Shown here: in pieces, positions 56,522 through 64,000 of the stretch
Layout of the letters: every line of letters begins with the position of its first letter
Numbering within the stretch: the first letter of the stretch is position 1
NCBI RefSeq assembly: GCF_001280205.1
Contig: NZ_CP012573.1
Span: 744,001-808,000 of the forward strand
Source: Clavibacter capsici
GTDB lineage: Bacteria > Actinomycetota > Actinomycetes > Actinomycetales > Microbacteriaceae
Direction: 5' to 3'
Length of the DNA stretch: 64,000 nt
The notes under the pieces: model-generated
The model's database searches: none
What the model was told of the DNA's origin: nothing
The model's input: the letters and a program-made list of their open reading frames with translations, nothing else
Program-made: the position numbers and the translations under genes

Positions 56522-58225
56522 GTGCCCAGCGCCCCCGTGAGCACCGCAGCCGAGGCCCAGCCCGGCACGGACGCCGAGAGCTACGTCATCGGGGTCGACT
56601 ACGGCACCCTCTCCGGCCGTGCCGTCGTGGTGCGCGTCTCGGACGGCGTCGAGCTCGGCTCCGGCGTCCTCGACTACCCGCACCAGGTGATGGACGACAC
56701 GCTCGCCGCCACCGGCGCGCAGCTGCCGCCCGAGTGGGCGCTCCAGGTCCCGAGCGACTACGTCGACGTGCTCAAGCAGGCCGTCCCCGCCGCCATCCGC
56801 GAGGCCGGCATCGACCCCGCCCGGGTCATCGGCATCGGCACCGACTTCACGGCGTGCACCATGGTCCCCACGCTCGCCGACGGCACCCCGCTCAACGAGG
56901 TCGAGGGATACGCCGACCGCCCCCACGCCTACGTCAAGCTCTGGAAGCACCACGCCGCGCAGTCGCACGCCGACCGCATCAACGCGCTGGCCGAGGAGCG
57001 CGGCGAGGAGTGGCTCGCCCGCTACGGCGGCCTCATCTCCAGCGAGTGGGAGTTCGCCAAGGGCCTCCAGCTCCTCGAGGAGGACCCCGAGCTCTACGCG
57101 ATGATGGAGCACTGGGTCGAGGCGGCCGACTGGATCGTCTGGCAGCTCACCGGCAGCTACGTCCGCAACGCCTGCACCGCCGGCTACAAGGGCATCCTCC
57201 AGGACGGCGAGTACCCGACCCGCGAGTTCCTCGGCGCCCTGAACCCCGACTTCGCCTCCTTCGCCGAGGACAAGGTCGCGCACGAGATCGGCCAGCTCGG
57301 ATCCGCCGCCGGCACGCTCTCCGCCGAGGCCGCCGCCTGGACGGGCCTGCCCGAGGGCATCGCCGTCGCGGTCGGCAACGTCGACGCCCACGTCACGGCA
57401 CCCGTCGCCCGCGCGGTCGAGCCCGGCCAGATGGTCGCGATCATGGGCACCAGCACCTGCCACGTCATGAACAGCGACGTGCTCACCGAGGTCCCCGGCA
57501 TGTGCGGCGTCGTCGACGGCGGCATCGTCGCGGGGCTCTACGGCTACGAGGCCGGCCAGTCCGGCGTCGGCGACATCTTCGCCTGGTACGTCAAGAACCA
57601 GGTGCCCGCGCGCTACGCCGAGGAGGCCGCGGCCGCCGGCAAGAGCGTCCACCAGCACCTCACCGACCTCGCGGCCGACCAGCCCGTCGGCGGCCACGGC
57701 CTCGTCGCGCTCGACTGGCACTCCGGCAACCGCTCGGTGCTCGTCGACCACGAGCTCTCCGGCCTCGTCGTCGGCACCACGCTCACCACGCGCACCGAGG
57801 AGGTCTACCGGGCCCTGCTCGAGGCCACCGCCTTCGGCACCCGCAAGATCGTGGAGACGTTCAACGCGTCCGGCGTGCCCGTCACCGAGTTCATCGTCGC
57901 GGGCGGCCTGCTGAAGAACGCGTTCCTCATGCAGGCGTACAGCGACATCCTGCGCCTGCCGATCTCGGTCATCACGAGCGAGCAGGGTCCGGCGCTCGGC
58001 TCCGCGATCCACGCCGCCGTCGCCGCGGGCGCCTACCCCGACGTGCGCGTCGCGGGCGACGCCATGGGCAAGGTCGAGCGGGGCCGCTACCAGCCGAGCG
58101 AGGAGCGCGCGCTCGCGTACGACCGCCTGTACGAGGAGTACTCCGCGCTGCACGACTACTTCGGCCGCGGCGCCAACGACGTCATGAAGCGGCTCAAGTC
58201 GCTCAAGAGGGAGGCACGCGCGTGA
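56522..58225 (+). CDS. araB: Ribulokinase
   Basis: A 567-residue FGGY-family kinase that phosphorylates L-ribulose. It has VIGVDYGTLSGRAVVVRV near residue 21, the AraB-type GIGTDFTACTMVPTL, WEFAKGLQLLEE, NVDAHVTAPVA, and FIVAGGLLKNAFLMQ near the end. The length is typical. The GTG start follows GAAGGAG. The stop overlaps the araD start (GTGA). Confidence 0.95.
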   Translation: MPSAPVSTAAEAQPGTDAESYVIGVDYGTLSGRAVVVRVSDGVELGSGVLDYPHQVMDDTLAATGAQLPPEWALQVPSDYVDVLKQAVPAAIREAGIDPARVIGIGTDFTACTMVPTLADGTPLNEVEGYADRPHAYVKLWKHHAAQSHADRINALAEERGEEWLARYGGLISSEWEFAKGLQLLEEDPELYAMMEHWVEAADWIVWQLTGSYVRNACTAGYKGILQDGEYPTREFLGALNPDFASFAEDKVAHEIGQLGSAAGTLSAEAAAWTGLPEGIAVAVGNVDAHVTAPVARAVEPGQMVAIMGTSTCHVMNSDVLTEVPGMCGVVDGGIVAGLYGYEAGQSGVGDIFAWYVKNQVPARYAEEAAAAGKSVHQHLTDLAADQPVGGHGLVALDWHSGNRSVLVDHELSGLVVGTTLTTRTEEVYRALLEATAFGTRKIVETFNASGVPVTEFIVAGGLLKNAFLMQAYSDILRLPISVITSEQGPALGSAIHAAVAAGAYPDVRVAGDAMGKVERGRYQPSEERALAYDRLYEEYSALHDYFGRGANDVMKRLKSLKREARA

Positions 58226-58932
58226 GCACCTACGCACCCGAGATCGAGGTCGCGGTCGCCCGCGTCCGCTCCGAGGTCTCCCGCCTGCACGGCGAGCTCG
58301 TGCGCTACGGCCTCGTGGTCTGGACCGGCGGCAACGTCTCCGGCCGCGTCCCCGGCGCCGACCTCTTCGTCATCAAGCCGTCGGGCGTCAGCTACGACGA
58401 CCTGAGCCCTGAGAACATGATCCTCTGCGACCTCGACGGCAACGTGATCCCGGACACCCCGGGCTCCCGCAACGCCCCGTCGAGCGACACCGCGGCGCAC
58501 GCCTACGTGTACCGCAACATGCCCGAGGTCGGCGGCGTGGTGCACACGCACTCCACCTACGCGGTGGCATGGGCGGCCCGCCGCGAGCCCATCCCGTGCG
58601 TCATCACGGCGATGGCGGACGAGTTCGGCGGCGAGATCCCCGTCGGCCCGTTCGCGATCATCGGCGACGACTCGATCGGTTGCGGCATCGTCGAGACGCT
58701 GACCGGCCACCGGTCGCGCGCCGTGCTCATGGCCGGCCACGGCCCCTTCACCATCGGCAAGGACGCGAAGGACGCCGTGAAGGCGGCCGTCATGGTCGAG
58801 GACGTGGCGCGCACCGTGCACATCTCCCGCCAGCTCGGCGAGCCCGCGCCCCTCCCGGCCGAGGCCGTCGACTCGCTGTTCGACCGCTACCAGAACGTCT
58901 ACGGACAAGCACCCCAAGGAGCCCTGAAGTGA
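58222..58932 (+). CDS. araD: L-ribulose-5-phosphate 4-epimerase
   Basis: A 236-residue class II aldolase-fold zinc enzyme. It has [26 protein letters not shown] near the start, the zinc motif [14 protein letters not shown], the catalytic-type [20 protein letters not shown], and [18 protein letters not shown]. It converts L-ribulose-5-P to D-xylulose-5-P for the pentose phosphate pathway. It overlaps both neighbours by four bases, so translation is coupled. Confidence 0.95.
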   Translation: MSTYAPEIEVAVARVRSEVSRLHGELVRYGLVVWTGGNVSGRVPGADLFVIKPSGVSYDDLSPENMILCDLDGNVIPDTPGSRNAPSSDTAAHAYVYRNMPEVGGVVHTHSTYAVAWAARREPIPCVITAMADEFGGEIPVGPFAIIGDDSIGCGIVETLTGHRSRAVLMAGHGPFTIGKDAKDAVKAAVMVEDVARTVHISRQLGEPAPLPAEAVDSLFDRYQNVYGQAPQGALK

Positions 58933-60446
58933 CCCGCATCACCACGTCCCTCGACCACTACGAGGTCTGGTTCCTCACCGGGAGCCAGAACCTCTACGGC
59001 GAGGAGACGCTCCAGCAGGTCGCCGAGCAGTCGCAGGAGATCGCCCGGCAGCTCGAGGAGGCGTCGGACGTCCCCGTCCGCGTCGTGTGGAAGCCCGTCC
59101 TCAAGGACTCCGACAGCATCCGCCGCATGGCCCTCGAGGCCAACGCGAGCGACCGCACCATCGGCCTCATCGCGTGGATGCACACGTTCAGCCCCGCGAA
59201 GATGTGGATCCAGGGCCTCGACGCCCTGCAGAAGCCCTTCCTCCACCTGCACACGCAGGCCAACGTCGAGCTCCCGTGGAGCACCATCGACATGGACTTC
59301 ATGAACCTCAACCAGGCCGCGCACGGCGACCGGGAGTTCGGCTACATCCAGTCGCGCCTCGGCGTCACCCGCAAGACGGTCGTCGGCCACGTGAGCACGG
59401 AGTCCGTCCGCGCGAGCATCGGCACGTGGATGCGCGCCGCCGCCGGCTGGGCCGCCGTGCACGAGCTCAAGGTCGCGCGCTTCGGCGACAACATGCGGAA
59501 CGTCGCGGTCACCGAGGGCGACAAGACGGAGGCCGAGCTCAAGTTCGGCGTCTCGGTCAACACCTGGGGCGTCAACGACCTCGTCGAGCGCGTGGACGCG
59601 GCGACCGACGCCGAGGTCGACGCGCTGGTGGACGAGTACGAGCGCCTCTACGACATCGCCCCCGAGCTGCGGCGCGGCGCCGAGCGCCACGAGTCGCTCC
59701 GCTACGGCGCGGCCATCGAGGTGGGCCTGCGGTCCTTCCTGGAGGAGGGCGGCTTCGGCGCCTTCACCACGAGCTTCGAGGACCTCGGCGGCCTCCGCCA
59801 GCTCCCCGGCCTCGCCGTCCAGCGGCTCATGGCCGAGGGCTACGGCTTCGGCGCCGAGGGCGACTGGAAGACGGCCGTGCTGATCCGCGCGGCGAAGGTC
59901 ATGGGCGCGGGGCTCCCGGGTGGCGCGAGCCTCATGGAGGACTACACGTACCACCTCGTCCCGGGCGAGGAGAAGATCCTGGGCGCGCACATGCTCGAGA
60001 TCTGCCCGACGCTCACCACGGGCCGGCCGAGCCTCGAGATCCACCCGCTCGGCATCGGGGGCCGCGAGGACCCCGTGCGCCTCGTCTTCGACACCGACCC
60101 CGGCCCCGCGGTCGTCGTCGCCATGAGCGACATGCGCGACCGGTTCCGCATCGTCGCGAACGTCGTGGAGGTCGTGCCGCTCGACGAGCCGCTCCCGAAC
60201 CTGCCCGTCGCCCGCGCCGTGTGGAAGCCCGCGCCGGACCTCGCGACGAGCGCCGCGGCCTGGCTCACGGCCGGCGCCGCCCACCACACGGTCATGAGCA
60301 CGCAGGTCGGCGTCGAGGTCTTCGAGGACTTCGCCGAGATCGCGCGCACCGAGCTCCTCGTCATCGACGAGGACACGACCCTCAAGGGTTTCACCAAGGA
60401 AGTCCGCTGGAACCAGGCGTACCACCGCCTGGCCCAGGGCCTGTAA
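58929..60446 (+). CDS. araA: L-arabinose isomerase
   Basis: A 505-residue enzyme, usual length. It starts [21 protein letters not shown], has [51 protein letters not shown], the catalytic region [15 protein letters not shown] ([17 protein letters not shown]), and [13 protein letters not shown]. It converts L-arabinose to L-ribulose, the first step of the pathway. The GTG start overlaps the araD stop. Confidence 0.96.
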   Translation: MTRITTSLDHYEVWFLTGSQNLYGEETLQQVAEQSQEIARQLEEASDVPVRVVWKPVLKDSDSIRRMALEANASDRTIGLIAWMHTFSPAKMWIQGLDALQKPFLHLHTQANVELPWSTIDMDFMNLNQAAHGDREFGYIQSRLGVTRKTVVGHVSTESVRASIGTWMRAAAGWAAVHELKVARFGDNMRNVAVTEGDKTEAELKFGVSVNTWGVNDLVERVDAATDAEVDALVDEYERLYDIAPELRRGAERHESLRYGAAIEVGLRSFLEEGGFGAFTTSFEDLGGLRQLPGLAVQRLMAEGYGFGAEGDWKTAVLIRAAKVMGAGLPGGASLMEDYTYHLVPGEEKILGAHMLEICPTLTTGRPSLEIHPLGIGGREDPVRLVFDTDPGPAVVVAMSDMRDRFRIVANVVEVVPLDEPLPNLPVARAVWKPAPDLATSAAAWLTAGAAHHTVMSTQVGVEVFEDFAEIARTELLVIDEDTTLKGFTKEVRWNQAYHRLAQGL

Positions 60447-60522
60447 CACCCACACCGGGGGAGCGGGTCGGCGCAGATGCCGGCCCCGCGCCTCACAGCA
60501 GCAGTACGAAAGGAACACGACC

Positions 60523-61656
60523 GTGAAGATGAAGAAGGTCCTCGTCGGCATCGCCGCCACGAGCATCGCCGTCTCCCTCGCCGCCTGCTCCAGCGGCGGC
60601 GGCGGAGGCCGCGGCGGCAGCGCCGGCGGAGCCGAGGACAACAAGGGCGCCCTCGTCGGCGTCGCCATGCCCACCAAGACGAGCGAGCGCTGGGTCGACG
60701 ACGGCAACAACGTCAACGACCAGCTCACCAAGCTCGGCTACAAGGTCGACCTGCAGTACGCGAACGACAAGGTGCAGGACCAGATCTCGCAGATCGAGAC
60801 GATGCTGAACAAGGGCGCCAAGGCGCTCATCGTCGCGTCCATCGACGGCACCGCGCTGACCCAGGTCCTCAAGACCGCGGCCGACGACGGCGTCAAGGTC
60901 ATCGCGTACGACCGCCTCATCAACGGCACCGAGGACGTCGACTACTACACGACGTTCGACAACCAGCAGGTCGGCGTGCTCCAGGGCAACTCGCTGCTCC
61001 AGGGCCTCGGCCTCGTGGACGCCGACGGCAAGGCGACCGGCAGCACCGAGAAGAAGACCATCGAGATCTTCGCGGGCAGCCCGGACGACAACAACGCCAC
61101 GTTCTTCTACGAGGGTGCGATGAGCGTCCTCAAGCCGTTCCTCGACTCCGGCCAGATCACCGTCGGCTCCGGCCAGACGGAGTTCAGCCAGGTCGCGATC
61201 CAGCAGTGGAAGCAGGAGGGCGCGCAGGCCCGCATGGAGAACCTGCTCTCGGGCTCCTACCCCGGCGGCGCCAAGCCGGACGGCGTCCTGTCGCCGTACG
61301 ACGGCCTGTCGCGCGGCATCATCCAGGCCCTGACCTCGGCCGGCGTCGCCAGCGACGCCATGCCGATCATCACCGGCCAGGACGGCGAGAAGGCGTCCGA
61401 CAAGCTCATCCTCGACGGCGTCCAGTACTCGACGATCTTCAAGGACACGCGCCTGCTCGGCAAGGAGGCCGTCACGATGGTCGACGACCTGCTCACCGGC
61501 GGCACCCCGGACGCTCCCGACTCCTACAACAACAAGGTGAAGGACGTCCCGACCAAGCAGTTCGCCCCCGTGACCGTGACGAAGGACAACCTCGTCGAGG
61601 TCATCGTGGACAGCGGCTACTACACGCAGGAAGAGATCGACAAGGGCGGCGAGTAG
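60523..61656 (+). CDS. chvE: Sugar-binding lipoprotein, ChvE-like
   Basis: A 377-residue lipoprotein with lipobox SLAACS (Cys22) and a Gly-rich spacer. The mature protein is a periplasmic-binding type I domain: VGVAMPTKTSERWVDDGNNVNDQL, DQISQIETMLNKGAKALIVASIDG, and VIAYDRLINGTEDVDYYTTFDNQQVG. It matches ChvE/multiple-monosaccharide binders, which take up arabinose, glucose, galactose and others. Placement after araBDA suggests L-arabinose. It starts with GTG after AAAGGA. The symbol reflects family, not proven orthology. Confidence 0.88.
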   Translation: MKMKKVLVGIAATSIAVSLAACSSGGGGGRGGSAGGAEDNKGALVGVAMPTKTSERWVDDGNNVNDQLTKLGYKVDLQYANDKVQDQISQIETMLNKGAKALIVASIDGTALTQVLKTAADDGVKVIAYDRLINGTEDVDYYTTFDNQQVGVLQGNSLLQGLGLVDADGKATGSTEKKTIEIFAGSPDDNNATFFYEGAMSVLKPFLDSGQITVGSGQTEFSQVAIQQWKQEGAQARMENLLSGSYPGGAKPDGVLSPYDGLSRGIIQALTSAGVASDAMPIITGQDGEKASDKLILDGVQYSTIFKDTRLLGKEAVTMVDDLLTGGTPDAPDSYNNKVKDVPTKQFAPVTVTKDNLVEVIVDSGYYTQEEIDKGGE

Positions 61657-61684
61657 CCCACCCGCGCCGCCCCGGCGGCGCACC

Positions 61685-61751
61685 GGCCGGTCGACGCTCA
61701 CGTCGACCGGCCCCCACCGGGTCGGGCCGGCCGTGGACCACGGCCGGCCCG
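61685..61751 (+). terminator. Two strong stem-loops between chvE and the ATPase gene
   Basis: The first has a 12-bp perfect stem with a CTCA loop (61685-61712). The second has a 13-bp perfect stem with a 3-nt loop (61723-61751). Both lie in the 174-bp gap. They may end most transcripts after chvE or protect its 3' end, so that binding protein exceeds transporter. Confidence 0.65.
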
Positions 61752-61830
61752 CCTCCGGGTGGCGCCCCGCGCGCCGCCCCGCAGCACCGCCGGGCACCCG
61801 GCACCACCATCCACACAAGTGAGGCAGGCC

Positions 61831-63360
61831 ATGGCCAACCACATTCTCGAGATGCGCGGCATCACCAAGACGTTCCCCGGCGTCAAGGCGTTGCAGGACG
61901 TCACCCTCGAGGTCACGCGCGGCACGTGCCACGCGATCTGCGGCGAGAACGGCGCGGGCAAGTCGACCCTGATGAAGGTCCTCTCGGGCGTCTACCCGGC
62001 CGGCTCCTACGACGGCGACATCGTGCTCGAGGACCAGGTCGTCAAGTTCTCCAGCATCCGCGACAGCGAGAAGTCGGGCGTGGTGATCATCCACCAGGAG
62101 CTCGCGCTGAGCCCCTTCCTCTCCATCGCGGAGAACATCTTCCTCGGCAACGAGATCTCCAAGGGCGGCTTCATCGACTGGAACGCCACCAACGTCGAGG
62201 CCGCGAAGCTCCTCGCCCGCGTCGGGCTGAGCGACAACCCGGCCACGAAGATCGCCGACATCGGCGTGGGCAAGCAGCAGCTCGTGGAGATCGCGAAGGC
62301 GCTCTCCAAGGAGGTGAAGCTCCTCATCCTCGACGAGCCCACCGCGGCGCTCAACGACGAGGACTCGGCCCACCTGCTCGACCTGATCAAGCACCTGAAG
62401 GGCCAGGGCATCACGAGCATCATCATCAGCCACAAGCTGAACGAGATCAAGGCGATCGCCGACGCCGTCACGATCATCCGCGACGGCAAGACCATCGAGA
62501 CCCTCGACCTCGGGCGCGACGCCATCAGCGAGGAGCGGATCATCAAGGGCATGGTGGGCCGCGACCTCCAGAGCCGCTACCCCGACCGCACCCCCGACAT
62601 CGGCGAGGAGGTGCTGCGCATCGAGGACTGGACGGTCCACCACCCGCAGGAGCATTCCCGCGTCGTCGTCGACCACGCGAACCTCGACGTCCGCGCGGGC
62701 GAGGTCGTCGGCATCGCCGGCCTCATGGGCGCCGGCCGCACCGAGCTCGCGATGAGCGTGTTCGGCCGCTCCTACGGCGCGAACATCTCCGGCAAGCTCT
62801 ACAAGCGCGGCAAGGAGATCACCGCCCGCACGGTGGGGGAGGCCATCAAGAACGGCCTCGCGTACGCCACGGAGGACCGCAAGCACTACGGCCTGAACCT
62901 CATCGACGACATCAAGCGCAACGTCTCCGGCGCCGCGCTCGACAAGCTGGCCAAGGCCGGCTGGGTCGACGCGAACCAGGAGTACGTGGTGGCCGACGGC
63001 TACCGCAAGTCGATGAACATCAAGGCCCCGAGCGTGGGCGCCATCACCGGGAAGCTCTCCGGCGGCAACCAGCAGAAGGTCGTCCTCTCCAAGTGGATGT
63101 TCTCCGACCCCGACGTGCTCATCCTCGACGAGCCGACCCGCGGCATCGACGTCGGAGCCAAGTACGAGATCTACACGATCATCAACGCGCTCGCCGCGCA
63201 GGGGAAGGCCGTCATCGTCATCTCCAGCGAGCTGCCCGAGCTGCTCGGCATCTGCGACCGGATCTACGCCCTCTCCGCCGGGCGGATCACGGGCCAGCTC
63301 CCGATCTCCGAGGCGACCCCCGAGAGCCTCATGACCTACATGACCAAGGAAAAGGAATAG
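61831..63360 (+). CDS. gguA: Monosaccharide ABC transporter ATPase, GguA/MmsA type
   Basis: A 509-residue protein with two ATPase halves. The first has Walker [11 protein letters not shown] (about 36-45), [24 protein letters not shown], and Walker [15 protein letters not shown]. The second has the degenerate loop GLMGAGRTE, signature [15 protein letters not shown], and Walker [22 protein letters not shown], as usual for the carbohydrate CUT2 family. GAGGCAGG precedes the ATG. It powers uptake through the permease that follows, five bases on. Confidence 0.93.
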   Translation: MANHILEMRGITKTFPGVKALQDVTLEVTRGTCHAICGENGAGKSTLMKVLSGVYPAGSYDGDIVLEDQVVKFSSIRDSEKSGVVIIHQELALSPFLSIAENIFLGNEISKGGFIDWNATNVEAAKLLARVGLSDNPATKIADIGVGKQQLVEIAKALSKEVKLLILDEPTAALNDEDSAHLLDLIKHLKGQGITSIIISHKLNEIKAIADAVTIIRDGKTIETLDLGRDAISEERIIKGMVGRDLQSRYPDRTPDIGEEVLRIEDWTVHHPQEHSRVVVDHANLDVRAGEVVGIAGLMGAGRTELAMSVFGRSYGANISGKLYKRGKEITARTVGEAIKNGLAYATEDRKHYGLNLIDDIKRNVSGAALDKLAKAGWVDANQEYVVADGYRKSMNIKAPSVGAITGKLSGGNQQKVVLSKWMFSDPDVLILDEPTRGIDVGAKYEIYTIINALAAQGKAVIVISSELPELLGICDRIYALSAGRITGQLPISEATPESLMTYMTKEKE

Positions 63361-63365
63361 TCACC

Positions 63366-64000
63366 ATGTCCAGTCTCAGCAGTGTGGCGGGTTTCCTCGT
63401 CAGTCGCCTCAGGCAGATCGGCATCTTCATCGCGCTGATCGCGATCGTGGTGCTCTTCCAGATCCTCACCGACGGGACGCTCCTCGAGCCCCGCAACGTC
63501 ACGAGCATCGTCGTCCAGAACGCCTACATCCTGATCCTCGCGATCGGCATGGTGATGATCATCATCGCTGGCCACATCGACCTGTCGGTCGGATCCGTGG
63601 TCGCGCTCATCGGCGCCGTCTCGGGCGTGTTCGCCGTGAACTGGGGCTGGCCGTGGTGGGCGTCCATCCTCGTCAGCCTCGTGATCGGCGGCCTCATCGG
63701 CGCCTGGCAGGGCTTCTGGGTGGCGTACGTCGGCATCCCCGCGTTCATCGTGACGCTCGCCGGCATGCTCACCTTCCGCGGCCTCGCGCAGATCGTGCTG
63801 GAGAACCGCCCGATCACGCCGTTCCCGGACGAGTACGTGTCGGTCGGCGCGGGCTTCCTGCCCGACCCCTCGGGCGGCACCTCCTACCTCGAGTGGGTCA
63901 CGGTCACGCTCGGCGTCCTGGCCGCGGTCTTCCTCGTCGCGCAGCAGCTCCGCGAGCGTCGTGCCCGCGTGAAGCTGAACCTCGAGGACGAGCCCTTCGC
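63366..64000 (+). CDS. gguB: Monosaccharide ABC permease, GguB/MmsB type (partial)
   Basis: The gene starts at ATG 63366 and runs off the right edge; 211 codons are visible. It is a CUT2 permease with membrane helices at about 18-38, 52-92 and 96-145 and the family motif ILAIGMVMIIIAGHIDLSVGS. WVAYVGIPAFIVTLAGMLTFRGLAQIVL follows. A large charged loop (PFPDEYVSVGAGFLPDPSGG and later LRERRARVKLNLEDEPF) matches the longer MmsB type. It completes the ChvE-GguA-GguB importer. Confidence 0.92.
   Translation, partial: MSSLSSVAGFLVSRLRQIGIFIALIAIVVLFQILTDGTLLEPRNVTSIVVQNAYILILAIGMVMIIIAGHIDLSVGSVVALIGAVSGVFAVNWGWPWWASILVSLVIGGLIGAWQGFWVAYVGIPAFIVTLAGMLTFRGLAQIVLENRPITPFPDEYVSVGAGFLPDPSGGTSYLEWVTVTLGVLAAVFLVAQQLRERRARVKLNLEDEPF

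Overview
The window is very GC-rich, densely coded actinobacterial chromosome. Gene content and order point to Microbacteriaceae, most likely Clavibacter or a close relative. The pointers are a tilS-hpt-ftsH-folE-folP-folBK-DUF3180-PH-PH-DUF2520-panC-lysS run followed by clpC, an exopolysaccharide locus, many GTG starts, and GTGA/ATGA stop-start overlaps. The genus is inferred from remembered family and synteny knowledge; no search was run. No rRNA, insertion sequence, prophage or CRISPR array was seen.

Layout. (1) 1-9127: part of an extracellular polysaccharide locus, with the tail of a secreted beta-sandwich protein, a Wzy/ligase-like polymerase, a Wzz/BY-kinase protein, an anchored lipoprotein-like protein, a double GT2 glycosyltransferase, a GT4 glycosyltransferase and a Wzx-type flippase. 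(2) 9124-17838: assorted metabolic and surface genes (GH10 xylanase, epimerase, TspO-like protein with divergent MarR, DUF2071, GH15, acyltransferase-3, macrodomain). (3) 17912-18225: a tRNA cluster (Glu, Asp, Phe; minus strand). (4) 18638-21319: two paralogous secreted cell-wall hydrolases, M23 and NlpC/P60. The second is interrupted by a one-base frameshift. (5) 21403-37963: housekeeping block with ppa, tilS, hpt, ftsH, folate genes, two bPH2 membrane proteins, panC, lysS and clpC. (6) 38121-41257: epimerase, aldo/keto reductase and rplJ-rplL with an L10 leader and attenuator. (7) 41399-50001: MarR with an MFS exporter, a LacI-controlled alpha-glucoside-type ABC importer (aglEFG-like, without its ATPase), and an ABC exporter. 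(8) 50075-55149: DUF305/DUF3105 pair, transsulfuration genes cbs-metB, and an RNase HI with an extra C-terminal ribbon-helix-helix-like segment. (9) 55332-64000: an L-arabinose unit with a LacI-type regulator, araB-araD-araA, and a ChvE/GguA/GguB-type sugar importer that runs off the right edge.

How it works together. The left end makes and exports surface polysaccharide. The two sugar modules each pair a LacI-family repressor with palindromic operators placed at the target promoter. In both importers a strong hairpin follows the binding-protein gene, which would favour surplus binding protein over membrane parts. Nothing here is a clearly undescribed system. The items most worth a second look are the frameshifted NlpC/P60 gene, the frameshifted MarR tail, the RNase HI-RHH fusion, the operator array before the arabinose regulator, a ClgR-like box before clpC, and marked enrichment of the hexamer GGATCC across the window.
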